64,000 nt of DNA from an uncultured bacterium (GCA_949293265.1 CASFCK010000001.1:62001-126000), one strand, 5' to 3'. Counted from the first letter of the stretch, positions 8,773 to 19,009 are shown. Translations and numbers: made by a program. The notes: generated from the sequence alone by a model not told the origin.

Positions 8773-9205
8773 ATTCGTATTTGAAGTTTTCTTTAATGGC
8801 TTTAGCAACTGCTTCAATTTCTTCTTCAGTTGCATAATTTTGTTTACCAGTATTCATTTGGAATACTCCGCCCCATTCAAAGCCATCCTTATATTTAGGT
8901 ACTAAATGGAAATGAAGATGACCTAGTCCATCACCATATGCACCGTAATTAACGCGATCAGGATGATATACTTTTTTTATAGCATTTGCACAGGCAACAA
9001 CGTCATTAATAAATTTTGTTCTTTCTTCAGGATCTAGTGCACAAATATCATCAACATGGTCATTTTTATAGGCTACTACCATTCTACCTTTATGTGATTG
9101 ATCTTTAAAAACAATAATGATTGATGTTTCAGTTTCAAATGCTATACGACCAAATTCTTCAATAGCCTCTCTTTTCAAACAATATTGACATTCTTTTAAT
9201 AACAT
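8771..9205 (-). CDS. HIT-family nucleotide hydrolase/transferase
   Basis: 144 aa, the usual size for a bacterial histidine-triad protein (HinT/Fhit type). The catalytic triad is HLHFHLVPK near residue 97; the central His forms the nucleotidyl intermediate. These enzymes hydrolyse purine phosphoramidates or dinucleoside polyphosphates, such as aminoacyl-adenylates escaping from synthetases. The N-terminal CQYCLK is a short Cys pair often seen in this group. It starts 11 bases after the lepA stop and is probably co-transcribed with it. Confidence 0.88.
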   Translation of the reverse strand: MLLKECQYCLKREAIEEFGRIAFETETSIIIVFKDQSHKGRMVVAYKNDHVDDICALDPEERTKFINDVVACANAIKKVYHPDRVNYGAYGDGLGHLHFHLVPKYKDGFEWGGVFQMNTGKQNYATEEEIEAVAKAIKENFKYE

Positions 9206-9216
9206 ATTAATTTCTC

Positions 9217-11043
9217 CTATTCATCTGTTTTTAATATAGCAAGAAAAGCCTCTTGAGGAACTTCAACAGAACCGATAGCTTTCATTTTTTTCTTGCCTTC
9301 CTTTTGCTTTTCTAGTAATTTTTTCTTTCGTGATATATCGCCACCATAACATTTAGCTAATACATCTTTACGCATTGCTTTAATATCAGAACGAGCAATA
9401 ACTTTATGGTTTATGACAGCTTGAACTGGCACTTCAAACAATTGACGTGGTATTATGTCTTTTAATTTTTCAACTAAGGCCCTACCGCGTTGATATGCAA
9501 AATCTTTATGAACAATTGTTGATAATGCATCTATAACATCACCATTCAGCATAATATCCATTCGGACTAATTTAGATGGTTCATAATCGGCAATTTCATA
9601 ATCAAGGCTAGCATAACCCTTAGTATAACTTTTAAGTTTATCAAAGAAATCATAAACAATTTCTAGCAAAGGAATAGAATAATGAATCATAACTCTAGTT
9701 TCTTCTATATATTGCATATCAATAAATGTGCCTCTTTTTTTCTGACATAAATCCATTATTGCGCCTACATATTCACTAGGAGTCATAATTGTAGCTTTAA
9801 CAAATGGTTCTTCTATTCGACTAATTAAACCAACATCAGGAAGATCGGCTGGATTATCGATAATGATCATTTCACCATTTGTTAAATAGACATGATAAGA
9901 TACACTTGGAGCTGTTGCAATTAATTCAATCTTAAATTCTCGAGCTATTCTTTCTTGAACTATATCCATATGCAACAGTCCTAAAAATCCTGTTCTAAAG
10001 CCAAAACCTAAAGCTTGTGAGGTTTCAGGTTCATAAATTAAACTAGAATCTGATAACTTTAATTTTTCTAGAGCCTCTTTTAGATCTTCATACTGTTTAG
10101 AATCGATTGGATAAAGACCACAATATACCATTGGATTCATTTTCTTATAGCCAGGTAGAGGAGTACTAGCCAGACTGCTTAATGTAGTTATTGTATCACC
10201 AACATGCACATCATTAATATCTTTTATACTTGCAGTTAAATATCCTACATCTCCGGCCATTAAATATTCACGTTTAATTTCCTTTGGTGTTCTTACTCCA
10301 ATTTCAACTACTTGATAAGTTGCCCCAGTAGCCATAAATTTAATTGTATCACCTATTTTAATCATACCTTCTTTGACACAAATTAAAACTATAACACCAC
10401 GATAAGGATCATAAGCGCTATCGAATATTAAGGCTTTAGTTGGTCCAAAAATATTACCAGTAGGTGGGGCTATATATTTAACGACTTCTTCTAAAATATC
10501 TTTAACTCCTATACCGGTTTTAGCGGAACATGCTACTACATTATCACATGGTAAACCTATGACATTTTCAATTTCATTTTTAGCCATTTCAATGTCAGCT
10601 GAAGGTAAATCTATTTTATTTATTAAAGGTAATATTTCTAAATTATTATCTAGTGCTAAATAAACGTTTGCGATTGTCTGAGCTTCAACACCTTGAGTAG
10701 CATCAACGACTAATATAGCTCCTTCACAGGCAGCTAAAGAACGTGAAACTTCATAAGTGAAGTCGACATGTCCGGGAGTGTCAATCAAATTAAATTCATA
10801 AATTTGTCCGTCATCAGCTTTATATTTTAAGGCCACAGCATTAAGTTTGATTGTTATTCCTCTCTCGCGTTCTAAATCCATTGAATCAAGAATTTGTTCT
10901 TGCATCTCTCTTTCTTCAACGCTATCGCATATTTCAAGTATTCGGTCTGCTAAAGTTGATTTACCATGATCTATATGGGCAATTATGCAAAAATTACGTA
11001 TTCTTTTTTGTCTTAATAATAAATCATTTTTTGAAAATTCCAA
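9217..11043 (-). CDS. lepA: Elongation factor 4 (back-translocating GTPase LepA)
   Basis: Ribosome-associated GTPase of about 608 aa. G1 HIDHGKST, the switch region [11 protein letters not shown]3 DTPGHVDF, G4 NKIDLP, and the EF4-specific C-terminal domain ending in [17 protein letters not shown] are present. Start choice: an in-frame ATG at 11100 lies upstream of the predicted transcription start near 11065 and inside the promoter, so it cannot be used. TTG at 11043, after GGTGAT, gives the family's usual length (B. subtilis LepA is about 612 aa). GTG at 11055 is a possible alternative. Confidence 0.95.
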   Translation of the reverse strand: MEFSKNDLLLRQKRIRNFCIIAHIDHGKSTLADRILEICDSVEEREMQEQILDSMDLERERGITIKLNAVALKYKADDGQIYEFNLIDTPGHVDFTYEVSRSLAACEGAILVVDATQGVEAQTIANVYLALDNNLEILPLINKIDLPSADIEMAKNEIENVIGLPCDNVVACSAKTGIGVKDILEEVVKYIAPPTGNIFGPTKALIFDSAYDPYRGVIVLICVKEGMIKIGDTIKFMATGATYQVVEIGVRTPKEIKREYLMAGDVGYLTASIKDINDVHVGDTITTLSSLASTPLPGYKKMNPMVYCGLYPIDSKQYEDLKEALEKLKLSDSSLIYEPETSQALGFGFRTGFLGLLHMDIVQERIAREFKIELIATAPSVSYHVYLTNGEMIIIDNPADLPDVGLISRIEEPFVKATIMTPSEYVGAIMDLCQKKRGTFIDMQYIEETRVMIHYSIPLLEIVYDFFDKLKSYTKGYASLDYEIADYEPSKLVRMDIMLNGDVIDALSTIVHKDFAYQRGRALVEKLKDIIPRQLFEVPVQAVINHKVIARSDIKAMRKDVLAKCYGGDISRKKKLLEKQKEGKKKMKAIGSVEVPQEAFLAILKTDE

Positions 11044-11071
11044 CTTTATCACCACTCTTTCTACTCTTTGT

Positions 11072-11100
11072 ATTATATCAATAATATACTGCCAATTCAA
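11072..11100 (-). promoter_or_regulatory. Promoter of lepA
   Basis: Minus strand TTGAAT, 17 bases, TATAAT. It sits across the apparent extra N-terminus of the open lepA frame and so decides the start codon. Confidence 0.75.
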
Positions 11101-11101
11101 T

Positions 11102-11138
11102 AAAAAAACGCCTTAAATAATCTTGTAATTTAAGGCGT
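11102..11138 (-). terminator. Terminator after the OYE-family reductase
   Basis: Stem ACGCCTTAAAT / ATTTAAGGCGT with a 9-base loop, then a T-run on the minus strand. Confidence 0.85.
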
Positions 11139-11164
11139 AATTTAATAATTTATCGTTTCAAATA

Positions 11165-13108
11165 TTAATTTAAACTATTAGCTGCATCATAAGCAGTCTT
11201 AGTAGCATTATCTACTGAACATGGAGCATTTTCTAAGGCATCACCAATGATAATGATGTTTTTATTTATTCCTTCTAAATCTAGTGTTTCTTTATGACTA
11301 GCCAATGCATTAACAACCATATCGCATTTGATTTCTACGCTATTAGTTATATTTCCTTCTTTATCTAAAACGTCACAAATAACACTCTTATTAGTTATTT
11401 CTTTAATTTTATGTAAAGTTAACACTTTGACAGCTTTTTCTTTAAATTCACTTAATATAGTTGGTAAAATAGTACTACTTTCTTCTTTAGCAATTTTGTC
11501 GATCATCTCTACAATTGTTACTTTATAACCTTTGTTTATTAAGTATTCAGTAGTTTCAACACCGACTAAACCGCCACCACACAAAACGATTTCCCCCATT
11601 GGCTCAACTTTATTATCTAATATATCCCAAGCATCAACGGCATAATTAATGCCTTTAATATTTGGATGAGCATTAGTTGCTCCAACAGCAACAATAATGT
11701 CATCATAAGGTTTAGCCATATCTTTTGTAAATGGTGTATTTAATAAAATTTTAACATTATTTAATTTACTTAAAACTCTTTCATAATAGTGACAAGCTCT
11801 ATTCATCTCATCTTTACGTGGTGGAATAGAGGCAATATTTAATTGTCCGTATAATCTACTTGTTTTTTCATATACTGTAACATCATGGCCTTTTAAACCG
11901 GCAACTCTTGCTGCTTCAAGGCCAGCAATACCACCTCCAACTATAGCAACATTATGTTTCTTAGTTGGTTTAGTAATTAGACGAGTATATTCATAACCGT
12001 TTTCTGGGTTTAGTACGCAAGAAATAAATTTGCGCGCCATAATCGCATCTGTACAGCCTTTATTACACATCATACATTGTCTAATTTCATCAGCCTTATT
12101 AGCTGCAAGTTTATTAACAATATCTGGATCACATAATAAACCACGACCAAAACCTACTATATCACAAACACCATCATTGATTAGTTTTTCTGCCATATTT
12201 ACATCAACAATTCTACCAACGATTGAAAGTGGTATAGATACTGCTTTACGAATTGCTTTACATTCTTCTAACATAAAAGCATAGGCTCTAGTTCCCATGG
12301 CAGGAATTGTATCATTCATATTACCTGTATGATTAGCTTGTGCAACATGAATCGTATGAACTCCAGCTTTTTCTAATAATTTAGCTAGTTCAATTGCCTC
12401 ATCTAATTCTAGACCGCCTTTACCAAGTAAAGTTCCATCAGCTTGCTTTGTTATAATTGGTAACTTATAATCAATTGTAATAGTGTCTGAAGCATCACGA
12501 ATTGCTTTTACAACAGCTAAGGCAAATTTAGTTCGATTAGCAAAACTGCCGCCAAAGCTATCTGTTCTATGATTAATAATTTTTGAGCAAAGTGAACCAA
12601 CTAAACGATCACCATGAACTTCAATTATATCAACTCCGGCACTAATAGCTCTTTTAACACAGGCTGTTATTTTGTTTAAAATTGAATTTAGTTTTTCTTC
12701 AGTAACCTCATTTATAAAATGCGTCATATCATAATGAAGTTTGGCATAAATTTCATTTGTTGGCTTTTTTTCAGCCATCATTTGTACAATAGCCTCTGAG
12801 TCATATTCAGGATGGAAAATTTGTAGACCAACTTTAGCATCATATTGGTGACAGGCATCTACTAAGGCTTTAAAAGTTGGTATCTGACTATCAAGATATA
12901 ATTTTGGAGTAGGTGAAATTGTAGGTACAGGAACCACATCACCAATCACAATATATCCGACTCCTCCTTCAGCTAAACGCCTATAAAAATTTAGACTTTG
13001 TTTACCGATTGAACCATCACGTTCTTCATAACCGGTAGTAAGTGGGGGGAACATAATACGGTTTTTGAGCGTAGTATGTCCGACATTAATTTTTTCTAAT
13101 AGTTTCAT
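11165..13108 (-). CDS. NADH:flavin oxidoreductase / enoate reductase-like (FMN + 4Fe-4S + FAD)
   Basis: 647 aa with the layout of 2,4-dienoyl-CoA reductase, trimethylamine dehydrogenase and the clostridial BaiCD/BaiH and enoate reductases. Residues 1-330 form an old-yellow-enzyme TIM barrel binding FMN (LKNRIMFPPLTTGY at the start). The iron-sulfur cysteines are CMMCNKGC plus a later Cys in ISCVLNP, near 345-365. A Rossmann FAD domain follows (NVAIVGGGIAGLEAARVA) and then an NAD(P) domain (IVLCGGGLVGVETTEYL). It probably reduces an activated C=C bond in fermentation; the substrate (fatty enoate, steroid, bile-acid intermediate) cannot be read from the sequence. Monocistronic, with TGC-TATAAT 23 bases before the ATG. 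Confidence 0.85.
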   Translation of the reverse strand: MKLLEKINVGHTTLKNRIMFPPLTTGYEERDGSIGKQSLNFYRRLAEGGVGYIVIGDVVPVPTISPTPKLYLDSQIPTFKALVDACHQYDAKVGLQIFHPEYDSEAIVQMMAEKKPTNEIYAKLHYDMTHFINEVTEEKLNSILNKITACVKRAISAGVDIIEVHGDRLVGSLCSKIINHRTDSFGGSFANRTKFALAVVKAIRDASDTITIDYKLPIITKQADGTLLGKGGLELDEAIELAKLLEKAGVHTIHVAQANHTGNMNDTIPAMGTRAYAFMLEECKAIRKAVSIPLSIVGRIVDVNMAEKLINDGVCDIVGFGRGLLCDPDIVNKLAANKADEIRQCMMCNKGCTDAIMARKFISCVLNPENGYEYTRLITKPTKKHNVAIVGGGIAGLEAARVAGLKGHDVTVYEKTSRLYGQLNIASIPPRKDEMNRACHYYERVLSKLNNVKILLNTPFTKDMAKPYDDIIVAVGATNAHPNIKGINYAVDAWDILDNKVEPMGEIVLCGGGLVGVETTEYLINKGYKVTIVEMIDKIAKEESSTILPTILSEFKEKAVKVLTLHKIKEITNKSVICDVLDKEGNITNSVEIKCDMVVNALASHKETLDLEGINKNIIIIGDALENAPCSVDNATKTAYDAANSLN

Positions 13109-13130
13109 ACTTTACCTCTTTTCTAAAGTT

Positions 13131-13139
13131 ATTATAGCA
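13131..13139 (-). promoter_or_regulatory. Extended -10 promoter of the OYE-family reductase
   Basis: TGC-TATAAT on the minus strand close before the start codon and its GAGGT ribosome site; the -35 is weak. Confidence 0.5.
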
Positions 13140-13174
13140 CATTTAAAGCTTGACTGAAAGGGCTTTAACCGTAC

Positions 13175-14050
13175 TTATAATACAGCGTTTAGAAAATCTT
13201 GTAATCTCTTACTTTTAGGGTAATTAAAAATATCTGTTGGTGTACCCATTTCCTCGATGATACCATTATCCATAAATATTACTCGATCGCTGACTTCTCT
13301 AGCAAAGCCCATTTCATGAGTTACTATTACTAAAGTCATTCCACTATTAGCTAATTCTTTTATTACATTTAATACTTCTTTTACCATTTCAGGATCTAAA
13401 GCACTAGTAGGTTCATCGAATAAAATAATATTTGGATTCATTGCAAGTGTCCTGATTATGGCTAAACGTTGTTGTTGACCTCCTGATAAACCTTTTACCG
13501 GAACATTGGCCTTATCTAATAAATTTACTCTTTTTAATAATTCATATGCTTGTTTTTTTGCCTCTTCTTCAGTTAATTTATTAAGCATAGTTGGAGCTAA
13601 AGTTATGTTTTCCATAACACTTAAATTTTTAAATATATTGAAATGTTGAAACACCATTCCGACTTTTTCACGATAAGCATTTATGCTTTTTTCTAATTCA
13701 ATGCTTTTTCTAAGAGCTATTTTTTCTTCTTTTTTCATAGCCTTATTTAGAATTTTATTTAATTTTTTTAATTTAGCTTTATCATTTTCATTCTTAATCT
13801 CATTTAAAATATTTTCTACTTCATTTGAATTATTATCTAAGTTAAATATTATTTCATCATTAAATTTTATTGATCCACTTTGAGGTATTTCTAACAAATT
13901 TAAACACCTTAAAAATGTTGACTTGCCACTTCCTGATGGTCCAATTATTGAAATGACTTCACCTTTATGAATTTGTAAATTAACACCTTTTAAAACTTGA
14001 ACATTTTTAAAGTTTTTTGTTATATTTTTAACTTCTAGTAAACAAGTCAT
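13175..14050 (-). CDS. Polar amino-acid ABC transporter ATPase with an internal helical insertion
   Basis: GlnQ/ArtM-type ATPase, 291 aa against the usual ~240-250. Walker [10 protein letters not shown] (37-45), Q-loop MVFQHF (~Q135), signature [16 protein letters not shown], Walker [13 protein letters not shown] and VTHEM are intact. The Walker A to Q-loop distance is about 98 residues against about 50 normally. The extra part (about 72-122) is a Lys/Glu/Asn-rich predicted coil ([20 protein letters not shown]...). Motifs on both sides are undamaged, so it is probably functional. It starts 2 bases after the fused binding protein-permease and completes an importer, likely for arginine or a related amino acid given the T-box. 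Confidence 0.9.
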   Translation of the reverse strand: MTCLLEVKNITKNFKNVQVLKGVNLQIHKGEVISIIGPSGSGKSTFLRCLNLLEIPQSGSIKFNDEIIFNLDNNSNEVENILNEIKNENDKAKLKKLNKILNKAMKKEEKIALRKSIELEKSINAYREKVGMVFQHFNIFKNLSVMENITLAPTMLNKLTEEEAKKQAYELLKRVNLLDKANVPVKGLSGGQQQRLAIIRTLAMNPNIILFDEPTSALDPEMVKEVLNVIKELANSGMTLVIVTHEMGFAREVSDRVIFMDNGIIEEMGTPTDIFNYPKSKRLQDFLNAVL

Positions 14051-14052
14051 AA

Positions 14053-15600
14053 CTAAGCCTCCATTTTTAATTCGAAATATTTTATCATTTTAGTAGTACC
14101 AAATGTTAAAATAAAATATATTACACCTACTATAATAAATGGCTCAATCGAAAGATAAGTTATCGACGTTATGTTATTTTTAACAGTCATCAAATCGCCT
14201 ATGAAAAATACTGATGCTAAACTAGTTTCTTTAATTAATGCCACGAATTCATTACCTAATGCAGGCAATATTTTTTTAGTTGCTTGAGGGAAAATAATTT
14301 TTTTAAATGTTTTAAACCTTGATAATCCTAAAGCTCTAGCCGCCTCATATTGACCCTTATCAACCCCTAAAATACCAGCTCTAATAATCTCGGCTACATA
14401 AGCACCACTATTTAAAAATAAAGCTATACCAACACTAAGTATTGGTGGCCATGTTGATGGTGCTAACATATATAACAGCCATAATAATAATAGTAATGGA
14501 ATACCTCTAACAAATTCAACGTAAATATTTCCAATTGATCTTAAAAGTAAAAACCGTGATTTTCTAATTAATTGTAAAATAACTGCAATAATAGTACCAA
14601 ATATTACGGTTACAGCTGATAGTAAAAGCGTAATTCCGGTACCTTTAAGGAATTCTAGACTATAATCACTTAAAACCATTGTAAATTTAACAAAAAAATT
14701 GCTTTCATTTGCTTCACCAAGTCCAATCTCAATAGCATAATTACGTGATATATTTAGCCAATTTGCATAAGTTTCATTATCAAGATAAGTTAAAGCCTCA
14801 TTAATATATTTTACTAGTGAGTTATCTTTTTTTAATAACCCTCTATTGCCTTGATATTCAACAGCAGCAAAGTAAAAACCAGTTACTATTGCTAATGACG
14901 GATTATTATCAACAACTAAATCAGCATTAGTTTTTGATAAAGCTATCGCATCAACTGAGCCTTTTAATAGTTGCATAACACCATCATTTATTTTTTGAAT
15001 TGTCCATTTTTTAGCGTTTGGTAATTGTTTATTACGTAATTCTTCTTGAATTGACCCAGCTTGGGCAGCTATAGTAGTACTTTCCTTATTTAGTTCTTCA
15101 TAATTGTTAAATTTAGCTAAATTATCTTTTAGAACCACTAAAACCTGACTATTTTCTTCAGCTTCTTCATAATAAACTTCAGTAAAACTAAAATTTTTAG
15201 CCCGTGATTCAGAATATGTTAAACCAGCTAAAACTAAATCAGCTTTATCTACATTTAATTCTATTACTAATCCATCAAAACTTGCTTCCGTAATTTCTAA
15301 TTCTAAACCCATAGTATCAGCTAAAAATTTAGCTAAGATAATATCTGCACCTTGAAATTGTTTATTTCCACTTTGATTTATATCTTTAAATTCATATGGA
15401 GAAAAATCAGGTGAAGTTGCGACGATCAATTTATTATCTTCTAATAAAATTTCATTTGGGACGGTAACTTTTTGTTCAAAGTTCATATTTTCCCAATCAA
15501 GATAATTGCTAGAATAATTTGGGCTATTTTTACAACTAGTTACTATAAATGTTAATAAAAAGCCTAAAACTAGTAAATTAATTACTTTCTTTAAATTCAT
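14053..15600 (-). CDS. Polar amino-acid ABC transporter: lipoprotein binding domain fused to permease
   Basis: 515-aa GlnPH/ArtPQ-type fusion. A lipoprotein signal (lipobox VTS-C23) anchors residues ~50-290, a family-3 solute-binding domain ([43 protein letters not shown]). Residues ~310-510 are the permease, with helices and an EAA loop ([21 protein letters not shown]). Fusions in this order are known in low-GC Gram-positives. It overlaps the M20 hydrolase upstream by 23 bases and is followed at 2 bases by the ATPase, so the three form one operon under a T-box. Ligand: polar amino acid, inferred arginine. Confidence 0.92.
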   Translation of the reverse strand: MNLKKVINLLVLGFLLTFIVTSCKNSPNYSSNYLDWENMNFEQKVTVPNEILLEDNKLIVATSPDFSPYEFKDINQSGNKQFQGADIILAKFLADTMGLELEITEASFDGLVIELNVDKADLVLAGLTYSESRAKNFSFTEVYYEEAEENSQVLVVLKDNLAKFNNYEELNKESTTIAAQAGSIQEELRNKQLPNAKKWTIQKINDGVMQLLKGSVDAIALSKTNADLVVDNNPSLAIVTGFYFAAVEYQGNRGLLKKDNSLVKYINEALTYLDNETYANWLNISRNYAIEIGLGEANESNFFVKFTMVLSDYSLEFLKGTGITLLLSAVTVIFGTIIAVILQLIRKSRFLLLRSIGNIYVEFVRGIPLLLLLWLLYMLAPSTWPPILSVGIALFLNSGAYVAEIIRAGILGVDKGQYEAARALGLSRFKTFKKIIFPQATKKILPALGNEFVALIKETSLASVFFIGDLMTVKNNITSITYLSIEPFIIVGVIYFILTFGTTKMIKYFELKMEA

Positions 15601-16729
15601 TTTTTACCTCACTTAATAATTCTTTATCACAAATCAAATTATATCCTAATTTAGCTAGGGCTAGTGCTCCTAATTTTAAAGCTTCTTGACCTTGTTTAGA
15701 TATAGTAGCACTTGCAAATTCTTTACTATGTGCACAAATATTATCATCACAAATTTTAATAGTTCCTTCTATAGTAGGAACTTTATATGATACAGCACCT
15801 ATATCACTTGAACCAGAAGGTGTCTCATTTACATCTTCAGCTATAATACCCATTTCATAATAAATTTTCTTTAACTCTTTTGCTAAGGTATAATTTATTT
15901 TTTTATCTTCATATATAGATTCATAAATAGTTTCTTCTACTTTTAAGTCGGACATTTGGGCTGCTCCCTTAGCTATTTTTGTTGCACGACATCTAATGTA
16001 GTCCGCATATTTTATACTTGGAGCTCTAAAATAATAATCTATACTAGCAAGATCAGGAATTACATTAGCGGCTTTACCACCATTACTTATAACTCCGTGA
16101 ATATAACAACCTGGTTTTAAGTACTGTCTTAACATATTTATTCCAACATATGTATTTATAGCACCATCAAGGGCGTTTTTACCATCTTCTGGGCTACATC
16201 CATGGGCACTTTTCCCATGAAATGTATAGCGAATTGGAATAATTGCTAAAGTTTTACCACCAACACTATATTTAGAACTTGGATGTAACATTAATGCCAC
16301 ATCAACATCATCAAAGGCACCAAGTTTGCTTAATTCTACTTTACCACCATAATTTTCTTCTGCTGGGCAACCAAATACATAAATAGAACCACCAATATCT
16401 TCAATAACTTCTTTTAACATAATGGCTGCTAATATTGAAATTACCCCAATTAAATTATGACCACATCCATGTCCAATTTCCGGCAATGCATCATATTCAC
16501 ATAAATAAGCAATTTTAGGTCCTGATTTTTTAGCATTATAAACTCCTAAAAAATCTGTTTTTAATAAATTTGGTACTTTAGTTTTAAAGCCATATTTTAT
16601 TAAAATATTAGCCAATAATTTAGAAGTTCTAAATTCTTGATTACCAATTTCCGGATGGTTATAAATATCTTTGACATATTCATTAAATTCATTCAATAAT
16701 TCATTTTCTTTTTTAAGTAATTTATCCAT
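15578..16729 (-). CDS. M20-family amidohydrolase (AbgB / aminoacylase-like)
   Basis: 383 aa, cytosolic. Metal motifs: GHGCGHNLIG with its His and Asp partners, GCPAEENYGGK with the catalytic Glu pair, MLHPSSK, and a dimerisation lid domain (HGKSAHGCSPEDGKNALDG). It belongs to the M20D group of aminobenzoyl-glutamate hydrolases and N-acyl-amino-acid amidohydrolases. I start it at ATG 16729, five bases after a perfect GAGGAGG; the in-frame GTG at 16747 lies upstream of that site, next to the T-box terminator. As first gene of a T-box operon with an amino-acid importer, it may release the amino acid from an imported conjugate or dipeptide. Confidence 0.87.
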   Translation of the reverse strand: MDKLLKKENELLNEFNEYVKDIYNHPEIGNQEFRTSKLLANILIKYGFKTKVPNLLKTDFLGVYNAKKSGPKIAYLCEYDALPEIGHGCGHNLIGVISILAAIMLKEVIEDIGGSIYVFGCPAEENYGGKVELSKLGAFDDVDVALMLHPSSKYSVGGKTLAIIPIRYTFHGKSAHGCSPEDGKNALDGAINTYVGINMLRQYLKPGCYIHGVISNGGKAANVIPDLASIDYYFRAPSIKYADYIRCRATKIAKGAAQMSDLKVEETIYESIYEDKKINYTLAKELKKIYYEMGIIAEDVNETPSGSSDIGAVSYKVPTIEGTIKICDDNICAHSKEFASATISKQGQEALKLGALALAKLGYNLICDKELLSEVKNEFKESN

Positions 16730-16747
16730 ATTTTCCTCCTCTAACAC

Positions 16748-16999
16748 AAAAAAAGCCTTAAATGATAAGTATCATTTAAGGACGAAATTTTCCGCGGTGC
16801 CACCTTAATTTATATCTTAGAAAGATATACACTTCAAGTACAATCATACTCTACCGCTGTAAAGGGCGAAACCCTAATGCTAATACTTAATTCCTAGCAT
16901 TAATTAAAAGACGCGTTCATAGAGATCTTAAATATTGTCCTTGCACCAACTGACAACTCGCTTAAATCTTAATCTAAATTACTATTTCTTTTTTGGTAT
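16748..16999 (-). promoter_or_regulatory. T-box leader, probably arginine, upstream of the M20-ABC operon
   Basis: Minus strand. The T-box sequence AAGGTGGCACCGCGG is nearly consensus, and the terminator stem CCTTAAATGAT / ATCATTTAAGG ends in a T-run. The specifier loop reads GAACGCG before TCTTTT. Counting from the closing stem as in the Met leader gives CGC (Arg); counting from GAAC gives GCG (Ala). The antiterminator bulge TGGC predicts a discriminator G, which the tRNA-Arg in this window has and bacterial tRNA-Ala normally lacks. I prefer Arg. Presence of a T-box is near certain; specificity moderate. Confidence 0.9.
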
Positions 17000-17005
17000 G
17001 TCTAG

Positions 17006-17033
17006 ATTATACATTTTTTTAATTTAATTGCAA
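17006..17033 (-). promoter_or_regulatory. Promoter of the second T-box operon
   Basis: Minus strand TTGCAA, 16 bases, TATAAT; start near 16999. Confidence 0.8.
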
Positions 17034-17047
17034 TATATTTTTAAATA

Positions 17048-18490
17048 TTAATATAATATATTGTAATTTTCAAATTGTTTTTCAATTTCGATTAATTCGC
17101 AATTAGATGGAACCGTAAATATTTTAATATAAACTTGAGATTTATCTATTGCTTGACTGCTTAAAAAATATAATGTATTGTTTTCATCTAAATAAAAATC
17201 AGCATTATCAAAAACATTTGTTGATATTTTACCCATTAGATATATTTTTTTAAGACCTAATACTATTTTTTCATCAGTTAAATAAGAACTAATTTCTTTA
17301 TTTTTTGTATATAATGATTTCAAAAGGTGATACCGCAAAGTTAATTCTTGTATATCACTTTGATCATTAAATTTTGAATTTTCTTGATAATTAGAAATTA
17401 AAGTATCATGCAATATATATTCACCATTTGAAAGATATCTATATGAGCCATAGAACAAAGCTGTATTAAATAGAGTCTTATAGCCGTTATCATAAGCACT
17501 AAATTCACAATCTACAAATACACCATTAATTAATAGAGCATCATTATATACTGAACTTGGGAAAGATAAGTATTCAAAACTAAATGTTTTAAATATGTCT
17601 TGTGCACCACCGTCATGAACTTTAAAATAATCTTCCCATAATTTTGTAACTTTATAAAAAGATGAAACATAAACATACGTAGTCCGATTAAATTTTAAAT
17701 TATGTATTTTAATATTATTTAAACCTAGAGAATATATAAAGGAAGCTCTATCACTATATATATGACCAATAATAGAATTATTAATTCCATAAGGCATAAT
17801 ATAGAAAGGAATTTGCGTATATTATTTAATTACTGATACATTACCCAAATCCATACTTGATAATCCTTCAATACTTAAGTCCATAATTACTACATCATTT
17901 AAAGCACCATAGCCAATACCTGCAACAACAACACCATTAATCATACTAGGTATTTTTATAGAAGTCATAACATATTCATCTTCTTTTGTAGACTTAAGAT
18001 CATCAGTTGAACCTACTACCCAAAAACATGGATTTTTCCATACATAATTTCGATCAACGTTATTTAAGGCAAACATAACATCGTTTTCACCACATGTAAC
18101 AGGGTTAAATATTTTTGGTTGAGTAGAGTACGTGTCATCAAGAAGGACTCCTCTATTAGTAGTATATGATAAACTTTGATAACTTAAGTTAGACCAATTA
18201 TCTTCATATAAGTCAGATTCAGTAATTGGAAAATCTTCAGGGTGTAACATATCAATCGGATAGGCTGAATGATATATTGGTCTTTCAGGGTCTGTGATAG
18301 TTGCAGTTTCATAATTAAAATATGGTGCATCTAAAAGATTATTTTCTTCATTAAGTTTTGGTGTATTATACTCATATATTAATCCGTCGATTATTATTTG
18401 ATCACCATCTTTATATGTTTTTTCAGCGTTGCAACCAACTACAAATAGCACTAATAATAATGAAATTAATGCTAAATAGATTTTTTTCAC
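17048..18490 (-). pseudogene. Lipoprotein gene split by one in-frame TAA (222-aa and 249-aa halves)
   Basis: The upstream half (17822-18490) begins with a lipoprotein signal (KKIYLALISLLLVLFVVGC) and ends ...GNVSVIK-stop. The downstream open frame (17048-17797) is in the same frame: after TAA at 17822-17824 come eight sense codons (YTQIPFYI) and then its ATG. That ATG has no ribosome site, so the simplest reading is one ~480-aa lipoprotein interrupted by a nonsense codon. The upstream start also looks damaged: the GTG at 18490 has no Shine-Dalgarno, while GGGGGAA before an ATG at about 18518 leads into another frame across a run of seven A. Function not recognised; no catalytic motif seen. 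Confidence 0.7.
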
Positions 18491-18590
18491 GTTTAATTAT
18501 ATGGTTAAATATCTGTATCATATTTACCATTCCCCCATTTTTATATTTTTTTATGGATACAGCATAATTTAAATGTTTTACTTCACCTAA

Positions 18591-18618
18591 ATTATATCAC
18601 TTTGTTTTTTTTTTACAA
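18591..18618 (-). promoter_or_regulatory. Promoter of the interrupted lipoprotein gene
   Basis: Minus strand TTGTAA, 16 bases, TATAAT. The promoter is intact although the reading frame is not. Confidence 0.7.
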
Positions 18619-18642
18619 AAAAACGCTTACAAATAATAAAAT

Positions 18643-18665
18643 AAAAAAAGAGACCCGAAGGTCTC
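18643..18665 (-). terminator. Terminator of rnpB
   Basis: GAGACC-CGAA-GGTCTC tetraloop hairpin with a T-run on the minus strand, directly after the P1 helix of RNase P RNA. Confidence 0.9.
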
Positions 18666-18666
18666 C

Positions 18667-18992
18667 TGCAATATATAAGCCATGTTTTGTCGAGGGTAAT
18701 CATCTATCTTCACATACGTGACCTAAACTTAACTTCATTTCGTCAGTTTAAGCTCTCCTACCATAATTTGGATTTCTAGCTTGAGGGGTTTACCGCGTTT
18801 CATTTATAGGTTTCCCTATAACTCGTTTCTGTGGCACGTTATAGACTACATCATATCATAGACTTAGATTTCATCCGCCGTTACCTAAAGGTACCTTAAG
18901 TTATTTTTTCCTTAAGCACAAACACTACAATCATCTCAGATTGTGCTAGCATGGACTTTCCTAACATTTCTGCTCGATTACCATATTGCCTA
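18667..18992 (-). ncRNA. rnpB: RNase P RNA
   Basis: Catalytic RNA that trims the 5' ends of pre-tRNAs. On the minus strand the universally conserved blocks appear in order: GGTAATCG, GGAAAGTCCATGC, a TGAGATGATTGTAGTG segment, GTGCCACAG, AAACGCGGTAAACCCCTC, CCAAATTATGGTAGG, AGATAGATGATTACC and GACAAAACATGGCTTA. The ends pair as helix P1 (GGCAATAT at 18983-18990 with ATATTGC near 18668-18674). The blocks closely match the Bacillus RNA; overall length is about 326 nt, shorter than the B. subtilis RNA, so some peripheral helices must be reduced. Confidence 0.95.
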
Positions 18993-19009
18993 AATATTTT
19001 ATCATAATG

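Noticed and set aside
11044-11100. Extra N-terminal 19 residues of LepA
   Set aside because: The segment covers the predicted -35/-10 promoter and has no family match; a TTG after GGTGAT gives the right length.
13300-14000. ABC ATPase as a frameshifted or chimeric pseudogene because of its extra segment
   Set aside because: The frame is continuous, every ATPase motif is intact on both sides and the gene sits in a sensible operon.
16748-17000. Riboswitch other than T-box (for example lysine or SAM)
   Set aside because: The AAGGTGGCACCGCGG core and terminator/antiterminator layout are specifically T-box.
17822-17824. TAA reassigned as a sense codon or programmed readthrough
   Set aside because: TAA ends most other genes in the window normally and no readthrough context or recoding structure is seen; a nonsense mutation is simpler.
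18358-18567. Plus-strand 69-codon open frame over the lipoprotein 5' end
   Set aside because: It is antisense to the signal-peptide region, lacks a ribosome site and has no recognisable content; hydrophobic only because it mirrors an A/T-rich leader.
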